The notes under the pieces: model-generated | What the model saw: only the letters and a program-made list of their open reading frames with translations | What the model was told of the DNA's origin: nothing | The model's database searches: none | Translations under genes and position numbers: made by a program | Shown here: positions 1 through 9,013 of the stretch, piece after piece | How positions within the stretch are numbered: the stretch's first letter is position 1 | How the letters are laid out: each line of letters opens with the position of its first letter | From: Shinella sp. CPCC 101442 | Lineage (GTDB): Bacteria > Pseudomonadota > Alphaproteobacteria > Rhizobiales > Rhizobiaceae | Length of the DNA stretch: 64,000 nt | Reading direction: 5' to 3' | Assembly (NCBI RefSeq): GCF_024704725.1 | Contig: NZ_JALIQS010000008.1 | Coordinates: forward strand, 124,001 to 188,000

Positions 1-2
1 CT

Positions 3-1010
3 TCGGAAATGCCAGAATTACATGTCAGCATGAGCCCCGGCGGTCGACGCACGTTCACGATAGAAGATATACATTCAATCCGTAAGCATCTGGACCAGAT
101 CGGCCGCGGGAACCGACGCTACCTACCCCATCGTCGCGTGGGTGAGCAGCTTCAAGTTATTTCGGTAATGAATTTCAAAGGCGGCTCGGGCAAAACGACG
201 ACAGCTGCGCATCTCGCGCAATACCTGGCGATGCGTGGCTACCGTGTTCTGGCGATCGACCTCGATCCCCAGGCCAGCCTATCTGCCCTATTCGGTAGTC
301 AGCCGGAAACCGACGTTGGTCCGAATGAAACACTCTACGGTGCCATCAGGTATGATGAAGAACAGGTTCCGATCGAGCAGGTTGTCCGAGGCACGTACAT
401 TCCGGATCTCCATCTGATTCCTGGCAATCTTGAACTGATGGAGTTCGAGCACGACACGCCACGCGCGCTGATGAAGCGCAAGGAGGGCGACACGCTTTTT
501 TACGGTCGGATCAGTCAGGTCATTGAAGACATCGCTGAAAATTACGATGTTGTCGTTATCGATTGCCCTCCTCAGCTTGGCTATCTCACGCTTTCCGCGC
601 TGACGGCCGCGACGTCGATCCTCGTGACCGTCCATCCGCAGATGTTGGATGTCATGTCGATGAACCAGTTCCTGGCGATGACATCGAATTTGCTGCGAGA
701 AATCGAGAATGCAGGCGCCCAATTCAAGTTTAACTGGATGCGCTACCTCATCACGCGGTTTGAACCGAGCGATGGCCCACAGAACCAGATGGTCGGTTAC
801 CTGCGTTCGATCTTCGGCGAAAACGTCCTTAATTTCCCAATGCTCAAAACGACGGCGGTTTCGGACGCCGGTCTGACGAATCAAACCCTCTTCGAGGTTG
901 AACGGGGTCAGTTCACGCGCTCGACCTATGATAGGGCCCTGGAAGCCATGAACGCAGTCAATGACGAGATCGAAACTCTGATTAAAAGAGCATGGGGTAG
1001 AACCACATGA
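3..1010 (+). CDS. repA: RepA, ParA-type partition ATPase of repABC (5' partial)
   Basis: Deviant Walker-A ParA ATPase that segregates the replicon and, with RepB, represses the repABC operon. The frame is open to the window edge; the first in-window ATG is at 9. Family members are about 400 residues and this one shows about 333, so the N-terminal helix-turn-helix region probably begins outside the window. Visible motifs are the P-loop NFKGGSGKTTT (about residue 55), the switch motif DLDPQASLS, and VVVIDCPPQLG (Walker B). The stop overlaps the repB start by 4 bp (ATGA), as in classic repABC operons. Identification is by family motifs and gene order. Confidence 0.95.
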   Translation, partial: SEMPELHVSMSPGGRRTFTIEDIHSIRKHLDQIGRGNRRYLPHRRVGEQLQVISVMNFKGGSGKTTTAAHLAQYLAMRGYRVLAIDLDPQASLSALFGSQPETDVGPNETLYGAIRYDEEQVPIEQVVRGTYIPDLHLIPGNLELMEFEHDTPRALMKRKEGDTLFYGRISQVIEDIAENYDVVVIDCPPQLGYLTLSALTAATSILVTVHPQMLDVMSMNQFLAMTSNLLREIENAGAQFKFNWMRYLITRFEPSDGPQNQMVGYLRSIFGENVLNFPMLKTTAVSDAGLTNQTLFEVERGQFTRSTYDRALEAMNAVNDEIETLIKRAWGRTT

Positions 1011-2032
1011 GTCGAAAGCACCTCCTTGACATCTCCATGGACGCGCCCGACGCAACAACAACGGCTGAACAGAGGGCGGCCAAGACTCGTGCCATGCCGC
1101 TTCTGGGCGTGGCGAGAAAAGAGCGCGATCCGGCCACGAAGCTGACCGCGAACATCGGCAACGCATTGCGCGAGCAGAATGACCGTCTTGGGCGTGCCGA
1201 GGAAATTGAACGGCGCCTAGCTGAAGGTCGGGTCGTAATCGAGCTGGATGCATCATCGATCGAGCCGTCATTCGTCCAGGACCGCATGCAAGGTGACATC
1301 GATGGACTTCGTGCTTCAATTCGCGAGCAAGGACAGCAGGTTCCGATTCTGGTGAGGCCGCATCCGGCCCAGCCGGCCAGATATCAGGTTGCCTTCGGGC
1401 ACCGCAGGCTAAGGGCCGTCTCAGAATTGGGATTGCCGGTCAGGGCGGTCGTTCGCGATTTAACCGACGAGCAACTGGTCGTCGCACAAGGTCAGGAGAA
1501 CAACGAGCGCGAAGACCTCACTTTCATCGAGAAAGCGCGCTTCGCCCACAAGCTCAACAAGCAGTTCTCACGTGATATCGTCATCGCGGCCATGTCAGTG
1601 GACAAAAGCAACTTGTCGAAGATGATTCAACTCGTCGATGCCCTTCCCCCGGAACTGATTGATGCTATCGGCCCTGCTACGGGCATTGGACGACCGAGTT
1701 GGCAGCAACTGGCAGAACTGCTGGAAAAGGCCCCATCTTCCTCCGACCCAGTCAAGTTCGCCGCCTCGAACGAGATTCAGACGCTTCCCTCGGCGGATCG
1801 GTTCAAGGCGGTGGTTGATCACCTGAAGCCGCGTCGCATCGCGCGCGGACTGCCCGATGTTATGTCAACCCCTAATGGCGACAGACTCGCGCAGGTGACG
1901 CAGAGCAAGAGCAAGGTGGAAATTACGATCGACAGGAAAGCGACGCCCGATTTCGTGGCTTTCGTGCTCGAGCGTTTGCCCGCGCTTTACCAAGAGCATC
2001 GCGCAAAGCATCAACGGAAACAGGGAGAGTAA
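1007..2032 (+). CDS. repB: RepB, ParB-type centromere-binding protein
   Basis: ParB-like protein that binds parS and works with RepA in partitioning and incompatibility. Length 341 residues, as usual for RepB. The ParB nuclease-like N-terminal domain holds FGHRRLRAVSELG and the conserved GQENNERED segment (about residues 160-170), followed by a helix-turn-helix (SVDKSNLSKMIQLV). The start overlaps repA by 4 bp, indicating translational coupling. The gene is followed by the non-coding repB-repC spacer that holds the antisense RNA. Confidence 0.95.
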   Translation: MSRKHLLDISMDAPDATTTAEQRAAKTRAMPLLGVARKERDPATKLTANIGNALREQNDRLGRAEEIERRLAEGRVVIELDASSIEPSFVQDRMQGDIDGLRASIREQGQQVPILVRPHPAQPARYQVAFGHRRLRAVSELGLPVRAVVRDLTDEQLVVAQGQENNEREDLTFIEKARFAHKLNKQFSRDIVIAAMSVDKSNLSKMIQLVDALPPELIDAIGPATGIGRPSWQQLAELLEKAPSSSDPVKFAASNEIQTLPSADRFKAVVDHLKPRRIARGLPDVMSTPNGDRLAQVTQSKSKVEITIDRKATPDFVAFVLERLPALYQEHRAKHQRKQGE

Positions 2033-2037
2033 TCCGC

Positions 2038-2093
2038 AAAAGAAAAGAGCTCCCTCAACGTCGCCGTCGCGGAAGCCCTTCTGTCTCTCTAGC
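2038..2093 (-). ncRNA. repABC antisense counter-transcribed RNA (RepE/IncA type)
   Basis: The repB-repC spacer of repABC replicons encodes a small antisense RNA that represses repC and sets incompatibility. On the minus strand I see a promoter: -35 TTGACG (2128-2123), 17-nt spacer, -10 GATTCT (2105-2100). Transcription should start near 2093. It ends at an imperfect stem (AGGGCTTCC at 2079-2071 with GGGAGCTCT at 2054-2046) followed by TTTTCTTTT (2045-2038). Promoter and terminator are read from the sequence; the function is inferred from position and family knowledge. Exact ends are estimates. Confidence 0.75.
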
Positions 2094-2186
2094 AAGAACA
2101 GAATCGCATTTCCTCGAATCCTCGTCAAGAGTTTTGGCGCCGTTTTGGTGAGCAAATTTCCTTTGCCTGCTGAAGGGTGAGAGACA

Positions 2187-3398
2187 ATGCAATCGGGAAA
2201 TGTGGCGACGCCGTTCGGGCGTCGGCCGATGTCGCTTGCGCTCGCGCGGCGCCAAGCGGCGATGGCCGAGATCAAGCAAGGAAAGACCGTCGATAAGTGG
2301 AAAGTCTTCAGAGACGCTTCCGCCGCTATGGGACTTTTAGGAATTCAGTCGAATAGCCTTGCTGTTCTCGACGCGCTTTTGAGCTTCTTTCCTGACACCG
2401 AGTTGCGTCAGGACGCACAATTGATCGTTTTCCCATCGAACGCACAACTAGCGCTTCGGGCGCATGCGATGGCGGGCGCGACGTTGCGCAGGCACATTGC
2501 TATACTCGTGGAGGCTGGACTGATCGTCCGTAAGGATAGCGCCAACGGTAAGCGTTACGCCCGCAAGGGCCAGGATGGTCAGATCGAGAACGCTTTCGGC
2601 TTCGACTTGTCACCGCTCTTGGCACGCTCGGAAGAGTTGGCGCTATTGGCGCAGCGGGTCATGGCAGATAGAGCTGCATTGCGACAGGCAAAAGAAAACC
2701 TGACCATTTGCCGACGCGACGTCCGCAAACTCATCACGGCTGCGATGGAAGAAGGTGTCGATGGCGATTGGCAGACTATTGAGGATATCTATGTGGGGAC
2801 CGTGAGCAGGATTCCGCGGGTTTCGACCCTCACCTCCCTCACGGCAATTCTCGAGGAAATGCAGATGCTTCGCGACGAAGTCCTTAATCGGTTGGAAATT
2901 CTGCAAAATTCACAGAATCACAGCACCAATGCCGCTCATAACGAGCAGCACATACATAATTCAAAACCCGAATCCTTAAATGAACTTGAACCTCGCTCAC
3001 GAAAAGAGCAGGGGGCAAACCCGAGCTCTAGTCAGCAGCCTACGTATGAGCAGCAGAGGCCGTTTCCGTTAGGATTAGTGCTCAAGGCATGCCCGACAAT
3101 CATCGATTACGCGCTGGGCGGCGTACGGAGCTGGCGCGATCTGATGTCGGCTGCTGTGGTTGTTCGATCTACGCTCGGCGTGAGCCCTTCCGCCTATCAG
3201 GAAGCGTGTGAGGCCCTTGGACCAGAGAATGCGGCCGTAGCGATCGCATGCATCCTGGAGAGGGCGAATTTCATCAACTCTGCAGGAGGTTACTTACGTG
3301 ATCTGACGCGCCGAAGCGAGCGCGGGGAATTCTCGCTTGGTCCGATGGTGATGGCATTATTTAAGGCTAATGGGCAGCGCCACCTTAAGGTCGGGTAG
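2187..3398 (+). CDS. repC: RepC, replication initiator
   Basis: RepC initiator of repABC replicons, 403 residues, the usual length. The start is an ATG with GAAGGGTGAG upstream. The N-terminal winged-helix region includes FPSNAQLALRAHAMAGATLRRHIAILVEAGLIVRKDSANGKRYA-like sequence (about residues 88-135), typical for the family; the C-terminal domain follows an Asn/Gln-rich linker (about residues 245-290). The DNA encoding that linker (about 2905-3050) is more AT-rich than its surroundings and is the likely site of oriV, which in studied repABC plasmids lies inside repC. Confidence 0.95.
   Translation: MQSGNVATPFGRRPMSLALARRQAAMAEIKQGKTVDKWKVFRDASAAMGLLGIQSNSLAVLDALLSFFPDTELRQDAQLIVFPSNAQLALRAHAMAGATLRRHIAILVEAGLIVRKDSANGKRYARKGQDGQIENAFGFDLSPLLARSEELALLAQRVMADRAALRQAKENLTICRRDVRKLITAAMEEGVDGDWQTIEDIYVGTVSRIPRVSTLTSLTAILEEMQMLRDEVLNRLEILQNSQNHSTNAAHNEQHIHNSKPESLNELEPRSRKEQGANPSSSQQPTYEQQRPFPLGLVLKACPTIIDYALGGVRSWRDLMSAAVVVRSTLGVSPSAYQEACEALGPENAAVAIACILERANFINSAGGYLRDLTRRSERGEFSLGPMVMALFKANGQRHLKVG
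2905..3050. other. Probable replication origin region inside repC
   Basis: This stretch of repC is visibly AT-richer than the flanks and encodes the low-complexity linker between the two RepC domains. In characterised repABC replicons oriV lies within the repC coding sequence in such an AT-rich segment. No iteron array is visible. The placement is inference from family knowledge plus base composition. Confidence 0.4.
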
Positions 3399-3449
3399 AT
3401 AAATCGACAGATATTTACTGGCTTGCGGGCTGGAACAGGAAATTTTCGT

Positions 3450-3465
3450 GTAGTCAGCTGACCAC
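3450..3465. promoter_or_regulatory. Degenerate parS-like palindrome
   Basis: The 16-mer GTAGTCAGCTGACCAC matches 8 of the 10 fixed positions of the rhizobial parS consensus GTTNNCNGCNGNNAAC; the two mismatches are symmetric (positions 3 and 14). It lies 52 bp after repC, a place where parS has been found in repABC replicons. No perfect parS was noticed in the window, so the main sites may lie upstream of repA, outside it. Confidence 0.4.
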
Positions 3466-3488
3466 CCACATAACGCTTTGAAAAATCA

Positions 3489-3671
3489 TCATATTTTGAA
3501 ATGGTGATTTTGGCGGTTCGCGTTGGGGCAATTGAGGCACGGATTCATTTGGTTATGCGTTTCATCACAAGGTCTACTTTTCGACCCGCCATCGCCGCCG
3601 GTCGTGCCGCCCGAACAGGCTGCACTGCCAAAAATGCACAGGACGAACAGCGCCAGCAGATCCTCCGGCAA
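3489..3671 (-). CDS. Possible small Cys-containing membrane or lipoprotein-like peptide
   Basis: Reading frame of 60 codons from the ATG. The frame stays open upstream to at least 3725, adding hydrophobic residues (AIPVIAALAFLLGL) that look like a signal or membrane segment, followed by LFVLCIFGSAACSGG, which resembles a lipobox, and then a Cys-rich tail. No good start codon is visible for the longer form. It follows the 68-residue gene at 3731 on the same strand. I do not recognise the family, and it may not be expressed. Confidence 0.25.
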   Translation of the reverse strand: MPEDLLALFVLCIFGSAACSGGTTGGDGGSKSRPCDETHNQMNPCLNCPNANRQNHHFKI

Positions 3672-3730
3672 GCCGAGCAGGAACGCCAGCGCGGCAATGA
3701 CCGGGATGGCTCTGAGCGATAGACCCCGCT

Positions 3731-3937
3731 TTACTCTTGCGTCAGGCCGTCGAAAACTTCCAGCAGGGCGTCGACGATGGCCTGGCCAAGGGCGTTGGCT
3801 GCGGCAGCGATCTGCTCGTCACCCTGGTCGCGCGCCGCAAGGCAAAGATTGCCGCCTTCCTCTGAAACGATCGCCTTTGCCCGCTCGATTGCCCATTGTA
3901 CAAGATCGCTGCGATTTTCGATCGTGACCGTTTCCAT
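3731..3937 (-). CDS. Hypothetical protein, 68 residues
   Basis: Start chosen at the ATG at 3937, which has a CGAGGTCACC stretch just upstream; the longer frame to 4021 looks non-coding. The product begins METVTIENRSDLVQWAIER, is acidic, and looks helical with an Ala-rich middle (AIVSEEGGNLCLAARDQ, then AAAANALGQAIVDALLEVF). No family was recognised. Small proteins of this kind are common next to repABC in rhizobial replicons. Confidence 0.5.
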   Translation of the reverse strand: METVTIENRSDLVQWAIERAKAIVSEEGGNLCLAARDQGDEQIAAAANALGQAIVDALLEVFDGLTQE

Positions 3938-4402
3938 TGTGGTGACCTCGTTTAGGTTTCTTGGATGCGCTGCGATAGGGTTTGGTGAGTGCATTGAGTT
4001 TTGCGTATGCGCTTGTCTCAAGCGTCTCTTTACGTTCCCTAACGGTCTGAGACGATGGGTACCATGGCGATGGGCAGAAGACTGTCGTAACCAATGATCT
4101 TAAGCCGCTATCGCGGCTGATTTCCATTCCAACAGCTGCTGCCAACGCGTCGCCATGGGGCCGGAATGCCCGCCCTCGTTGTTAAATGTGTAATCCTGAT
4201 CCGTTGGACGCCGATCAATCTCGCCTCGGCGCTGCAATGCGAGCTTTCCTGGATTGAGGCCATGGAGGCCGGAAACGGGCCGATTCCAGATGAACTCGCA
4301 GCGTGGCTCGAGGCCCTTGCTGACGTTCACTCGCAATTGCCGCCGCTTCGAAGCTTTCGCGGACGGCGGTCAGAAGTGTAGCACCGCGCATGGGAGGTGT
4401 TG
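3938..4402. other. Region without a firm gene; one weak plus-strand frame
   Basis: The only candidate is a plus-strand frame at 4166-4381 (71 codons) whose second half (MEAGNGPIPDELAAWLEALAD) reads like real protein. It has no convincing ribosome binding site, and an opposing minus frame overlaps it. Nothing else is recognised. Confidence 0.3.
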
Positions 4403-4618
4403 CTACCAGTCCATATCCGGATCGATGAGGTAGCCGGGGATATTGGCGTCGGCTTTGCCAGCAGCCTGGAACAAGGCCACGCAGCGGCCACGTTCGTGCT
4501 CGATCGCTTCAACGATCATCTTGACCGGATCCTTCTGGCCGCAGGCCAGATGCCGGGCCGCAATTGACCAGGCGGTCCGCTCGGTACTTGAACGAAATAG
4601 GCGAGTTTCGGGAACCAA
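4403..4618 (-). CDS. Hypothetical protein, 71 residues, TTG start
   Basis: The first codon is TTG at 4618, preceded at good distance by GAGGAGAAG, a strong ribosome binding site, which supports the reading. The product contains ERTAWSIAARHLACGQKDPVKMIVEAIEHERGR and ends in IPGYLIDPDMDW, with balanced composition. No domain recognised. It is near, and on the same strand as, other small rep-adjacent genes. Confidence 0.5.
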   Translation of the reverse strand: MVPETRLFRSSTERTAWSIAARHLACGQKDPVKMIVEAIEHERGRCVALFQAAGKADANIPGYLIDPDMDW

Positions 4619-4690
4619 ACGCTTCTCCTCGGCAACATGGGCCGGGACAATGGCAAGCTTACCTTGCGTCAGCGTTTCCCGAAGGTATCG

Positions 4691-5434
4691 TCATGCAGTC
4701 GCTGAAGCGGAAAGGGGAAGGAGGGACGAGGGTTGTGGTGTGATGTTGCCGTGGCCATGTGGCGTGTATGTTCCGTCATCCTGGAACGGCGGATGAAACC
4801 GAGCGCTTCCAAATTTCTGCTCTGCGATTAGAGCTGAATTTCCAAACAGATCGCGCAAAACACGCCCATCTGCCGACACTTGGTTGAACAGGCAGTCGAC
4901 GTGCGTAGGGGACGGATGTTCATGTTCCCTTACCTGGCTCGCTATTCGGGCCGGGGTAACCGTTATCCGCACGCCCACGCCAGATAGGAACTGCGGAAGA
5001 AAACATCCTGCTGCAATGAGATCCTGTCGAACCTCCGTCCTCGGCTCAGTGGCGATTGCCAGCCGAAACGCGTTCACGATGGTGGACCTAGAAAGCGATA
5101 GCTCTGTATCGTCGAAGATGTCGTCGCCAAGCCTCTCACGCTTATGAAATCACGCATGACCGCTACAATCTCATAAACGGCAGCCGACACGTCTGTATCG
5201 GACAATTCGGCCGTTTGGGTCCTGTCCCGGAGAATTTCGTTGCAGGTCGTCGCTAGAAATTTGCGATAACGGGGTCGGAATGGCCAAGCGAACGGCAGAC
5301 GCGAGCATCCACGGATTGAGGAGATGATGCTCTCCGTCCAGCAGTCATGCCTCGGGCGCTAGCTGATAACGCGCGATGTCTATCTGACCGGGTTCTGTTC
5401 CAGAGTTCGGCCTATGATTGACCACCAAACTCAT
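4691..5434 (-). pseudogene. Decayed hypothetical gene (one stop, two frameshifts)
   Basis: Reading the minus strand from an ATG at 5434 gives MSLVVNHRPNSGTEPGQIDI and then RYQLAPEA before a TGA (5347-5345). The same frame goes on with LLDGEHHLLNPWMLASAVRLA. The reading then continues in a second frame with RPRYRKFLATTCNEILRDR and EIVAVMRDFISV, and after another shift near 5125 in a third frame (RERLGDDIFDDTELSLSRS) to a stop at 4691. Three frames with protein-like sequence in the same order point to one ancestral gene of about 248 codons. I do not recognise the family. Confidence 0.55.
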
Positions 5435-5823
5435 ACGGTCCGGGATATTCTTATTCTGCGGTAAACTCTTCGGTGACGCCCCGCTGCCGAAAGTAAGCCT
5501 GTATCAGTTTTCTTTATTTGCTGTGCGCGACAAGAGGGCTGAAACGGGACGTCGGTGGCTATCGACGGGCAGCATGGATGCTTGTTTGGCCGAGAGCTGC
5601 CATGCGATCGCATGACCTCCAGCCAGAAAGCTCAAGTTGAACCGTGCATACGTCCAATCCGGAGGGCTCAAACGCTGCAGACGCAATCCAGAAACCGCGT
5701 CAGCAGAGGGCCGAAGTAAGTCTCGGAACGGAAGGAACCGATGGCGGACTTTGGTATTTTGGAAAGCAAGACGAATGACCTAGAAACCAGTCCGTCGCCC
5801 GCTATCTATTTGCCTATCAATTT
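5435..5823. other. Intergenic region upstream of the HWE kinase gene
   Basis: No credible gene seen. Two GGAAC words lie close together (near 5728 and 5737), but neither has a CGTT at the spacing of an EcfG-type promoter. The region probably holds the promoter for the kinase-receiver pair. Confidence 0.3.
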
Positions 5824-7296
5824 ATGGGTATCCTCATGACCGTCACCAATCCCGATTGCGGGAAACTCTTCCGCGATCGGGATTGGTCAATGACCCCGCT
5901 TGGTCCGCGTGAAGACTGGAGCGTCGAACTCAAGACGCTGACCAACGTGATGCTGGGGTCGCTCCAGCCCATGCTCATCGTCTGGGGACCTTCTCAAACT
6001 ACCTTTTACAATGACGGCTATGCGCAAATGTGCGGGAACCGGCATCCTGCCGCCTTCGGCAGACCTTTCCGCGATCTGTGGCATGACATTTGGGACCAGG
6101 TCGACTCTATAATAAGTGCTGCCTATGCGGGTCACGGTACGGCTATGGATGACATCGAATTCACGATGCATCGAAAAGGCTACGCTGAGGAAACCCACTT
6201 CGCGTTTTCCTATACCCCTGTTCGCGATCCCTGGGGGACGGTGCTCGGGATGTTTTGCGCCTGTACCGAGATTACGGCTCAGGTTGCGATGGCGAGAAAG
6301 GAGCGGACGCAACGCGAGCGCTTTATGCAGGTGTTCGAGTTGAGCCCCGGCGGCATTGCCATGCTCGTCGGCCCGGACCATGTTTTCGACTACGCCAACG
6401 AGGAATACTACACCCTCATCGGGGTTGGCCGCGATATCATCGGCAAGTCCGTGGCCGAGGCTGTAGTCGAAGTTGTTCGGCAAGGCTTCATCGGCATCCT
6501 CGATACCGTTTATAGAACAGGCGAGCCCTTCATTGCGAGAAGTCTCCCGGTCGAGCTCAACCGTGGTCCCGAGGGCGAAAAACAACGCCGCCTTCTCGAT
6601 CTCGTCTATCAACCGATGCGTGACGATATCGGGCAGGTAACAGGTATTCTGGTGCAGGCAAGGGACGTTACCCAGCTCCGGGCCGACGAGGAAAGGCAGG
6701 CCGTCTTGTCGCATGAGCTCGGTCATCGGCTAAAGAACCAACTCGCCATGGTGCAGGCGATTGCTTCGCAGACGTTGCGAAGCTCCCAGGACATATCAAC
6801 GGCGAGGCGGCGCCTTTCCGAACGCATTACCGTTCTGAGCGAGGCGCATGACCTCATTCTCGAGGGCGGCAGAGGCGTATCGTCTGTCCGGCAACTCGTC
6901 GCGCAGATGACGGCACTCCACGACGATCTGCACAATCCCCGCTTCCGTGTCTCAGGCCCCGACCTGAAAATAGGTTCGAGACCATCGCTTTCACTTTCGT
7001 TGATCCTGCATGAATTGGCCACAAACGCGCTGAAGCACGGCTCTCTGTCGGCGTCGTCCGGCAGGGTTGACCTTTCCTGGCGTGTCGCGGGCGAAAAGCG
7101 CGACCGTTTCGAGATGGTGTGGGTGGAGAAAGGGGGGCCGTCGGTATCAGCGCCAGAAACAAGAGGGTCGGGAACGCGGTTGATCTCCGCCGGTTTAAAT
7201 GGCGCTGCCGATAGCTTGGTTGAGATTGAATTTGATTGCTCGGGAGTTCGGTGTCGTATCGTCGGCGATCTCGAAAGCTTCCAGAAGGAGCATTGA
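5824..7296 (+). CDS. PAS-PAS HWE-type sensor histidine kinase
   Basis: Sensor kinase of 490 residues without membrane segments, so probably cytoplasmic. Two PAS domains (about 35-150 and 165-285) precede an HWE kinase core: H-box HELGHRLKNQLAM with His301, then LHELATNALKHG (His396, Glu397, Asn401) and the WVEKGGP element that gives the family its WxE. The N-terminal PAS is of the same kind as in the hybrid kinase at 44430-47603. The start could also be the ATG at 5836. The stop is directly followed by the ATG of a single-domain receiver, a likely phosphotransfer partner. The signal is unknown. Confidence 0.9.
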   Translation: MGILMTVTNPDCGKLFRDRDWSMTPLGPREDWSVELKTLTNVMLGSLQPMLIVWGPSQTTFYNDGYAQMCGNRHPAAFGRPFRDLWHDIWDQVDSIISAAYAGHGTAMDDIEFTMHRKGYAEETHFAFSYTPVRDPWGTVLGMFCACTEITAQVAMARKERTQRERFMQVFELSPGGIAMLVGPDHVFDYANEEYYTLIGVGRDIIGKSVAEAVVEVVRQGFIGILDTVYRTGEPFIARSLPVELNRGPEGEKQRRLLDLVYQPMRDDIGQVTGILVQARDVTQLRADEERQAVLSHELGHRLKNQLAMVQAIASQTLRSSQDISTARRRLSERITVLSEAHDLILEGGRGVSSVRQLVAQMTALHDDLHNPRFRVSGPDLKIGSRPSLSLSLILHELATNALKHGSLSASSGRVDLSWRVAGEKRDRFEMVWVEKGGPSVSAPETRGSGTRLISAGLNGAADSLVEIEFDCSGVRCRIVGDLESFQKEH

Positions 7297-7665
7297 ATGG
7301 CAGCGCGCTCCATACTTGTCGTGGAAGACGACGGCCTCATCAGAATGGACCTCGTCGACACGCTCTTGGACGGTGGATTCGAAGTGATCGACGCTGCAAA
7401 CGCTGATCAGGCCCTCGCCCTCCTCGAAAAGCACCCTATGGTCGGAGCCATCCTCACCGATATCGACATGCCCGGCTCAATGAACGGACTTGGCTTGGCT
7501 AAAATCGCGTCGGAACGTTGGCCCGATTGCCGGATTATCGTGATCTCCGGTCGCTATAACCCCAACCAGGGGGCAATGCCCGAAGGATCCCTCTTCCTGT
7601 CCAAACCGATATCGGTAGAGGGTTTGGCAGCGGCTCTTCAAGAGATGCGCATCACTCCGCGATGA
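7297..7665 (+). CDS. Single-domain response regulator (CheY-like)
   Basis: Stand-alone receiver of 122 residues. The acidic pocket is VVEDD (about residue 8), the phosphoacceptor is Asp55 in LTDIDMPG, and the conserved Lys is in LSKPIS. There is no output domain, so it probably acts by protein contact or as a phosphate relay. The ATG follows the kinase stop without a gap, so the two are one operon, and the HWE kinase is the obvious partner. Confidence 0.9.
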   Translation: MAARSILVVEDDGLIRMDLVDTLLDGGFEVIDAANADQALALLEKHPMVGAILTDIDMPGSMNGLGLAKIASERWPDCRIIVISGRYNPNQGAMPEGSLFLSKPISVEGLAAALQEMRITPR

Positions 7666-7783
7666 TTGACCAACACATGTTTCTCGCCGCGTTTAAATAG
7701 CGCGAGTTCGCCTTGCCGCCGGTTGTCGGTTCTAGCGGCAAGAAAGGATGCCTAAGGTCCCAATTCCTTGGAGGAAGATCCTC

Positions 7784-8929
7784 TTAACCTAGCATGCTGG
7801 CAGCTCGCCCGGTCCGACGTGTAGCGCTGTTATAGTAGCTGGACGCCTGCTGAACCGAGCGATGACGGGACTGCTCCATCGCTTCAGGCAGGGGAACACC
7901 GCGGTTCGCCGCCTCGGTCAGATACCCTGATCGTAGCCCATGCGCCGAGTAGTCTCCTGGCTCTAGTCCTGCCATCGCGACGCGCTGCTTGATGATCGCG
8001 TTGATCGACTGCGGATCGAGCGTCCGGCGTGAGACCGTTCCCCATCGACCGATCGCCCGAAACACGCTGCCACTCTCGATCTTCGCCGCCGCGATCCACG
8101 CATTGAGCGCCTCCACGGGGCGACCGGTGAGATAGACGATCTCGTCCTCCTCGCCACTCGTCGTCTTCGTCCGGCCGAGATGGATGGCGAGTGAGGGGAG
8201 GGGAGGGCCATCGGGCACCACAATCGGCGGTTCGACGGAAAGTTGCTCTCGGCGAAGGCCGGCGATTTCGCTGCGCCGGCGACCACCCGAGGCGAAGGCG
8301 ACCATCAGCAGCGCCCTGTCGCGCAGATCGCGCAGGCTGCCGGAGGCGCAAGTCACCAGCAGGCTGGCCAGCACATCGCTCGTGACCGCCTTGGCACTTT
8401 TGCGACGCCGCGGCCGCGGCACGGCGCGAACGGCAAGACGAATGGCGGATTTCAGGGCAGGGGAGGCGAAGGCGCCGTCCAGGCCGCGCCAATGTGTCAG
8501 GGTCGACCAGTTGGCCAGCCGGCGGCGTACGGTCGCTGGGGCGTGCGGACCGACGGCTCTGAGAAACCCTTGTTGGCGCAGGTTCTCGTCGACCTCGGAA
8601 GGCATGCCGTGATCGGGATCGCTTTTGCGCCGTTGCGGATCCCACAGATGATGGGCAACGAATTTTAGGAGCAGCGCTTCGGGCACCGGCCAGGGTAGGG
8701 ATTTTCCCGTTGCCGCCAGCGCCCAGGCCTGCAGATAGGCGAGATCAGACGTCAGTGCCCGAAGGGTATTGTCGCCCATGCCCTGGTTGACGAGATGGCG
8801 CAGCGTCTCGACATCCTGATCGCTCAACAGCTCGGCCAGTTCGTCGCGGCGCTCGATCGGGAGGACGGCGGCGATCGTGTCGAGTTCCTCGGCGCGCCGT
8901 TCGATGGCGGATTTTTGCACGGGCGGCAT
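7784..8929 (-). CDS. Tyrosine recombinase (phage-integrase family)
   Basis: Site-specific recombinase of 381 residues. Catalytic residues visible: Arg219 in GGRRRSEIAGLR, Lys255 region (GRTKTTSGEED), His330 and Arg333 in HGLRSGYLTEAA, His356 in SRHRSVQQ and Tyr365/366 in SSYYNSA. The N-terminal half is a core-binding SAM-like domain. It is divergent from the DUF1612 gene at 9120; the two families are often neighbours on rhizobial plasmids. A lox-like inverted repeat lies in the shared upstream region (9014-9044) and may be its target or an operator. Confidence 0.9.
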   Translation of the reverse strand: MPPVQKSAIERRAEELDTIAAVLPIERRDELAELLSDQDVETLRHLVNQGMGDNTLRALTSDLAYLQAWALAATGKSLPWPVPEALLLKFVAHHLWDPQRRKSDPDHGMPSEVDENLRQQGFLRAVGPHAPATVRRRLANWSTLTHWRGLDGAFASPALKSAIRLAVRAVPRPRRRKSAKAVTSDVLASLLVTCASGSLRDLRDRALLMVAFASGGRRRSEIAGLRREQLSVEPPIVVPDGPPLPSLAIHLGRTKTTSGEEDEIVYLTGRPVEALNAWIAAAKIESGSVFRAIGRWGTVSRRTLDPQSINAIIKQRVAMAGLEPGDYSAHGLRSGYLTEAANRGVPLPEAMEQSRHRSVQQASSYYNSATRRTGRAASMLG

Positions 8930-9013
8930 TTTGGCTCCAAAAACGGGCGGTTCTGGCGTGTTTCAGGCCGGTAGCGAAGGCCACTTTCGGCGATTTGCGG
9001 CGCGAAATCAATC

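Noticed and set aside
288-1319. Long minus-strand frame of 343 codons opposite repA and repB
   Set aside because: Antisense shadow of high-GC genes; composition rich in Arg, Cys and His, no family match, while the opposite strand carries clear RepA/RepB motifs.
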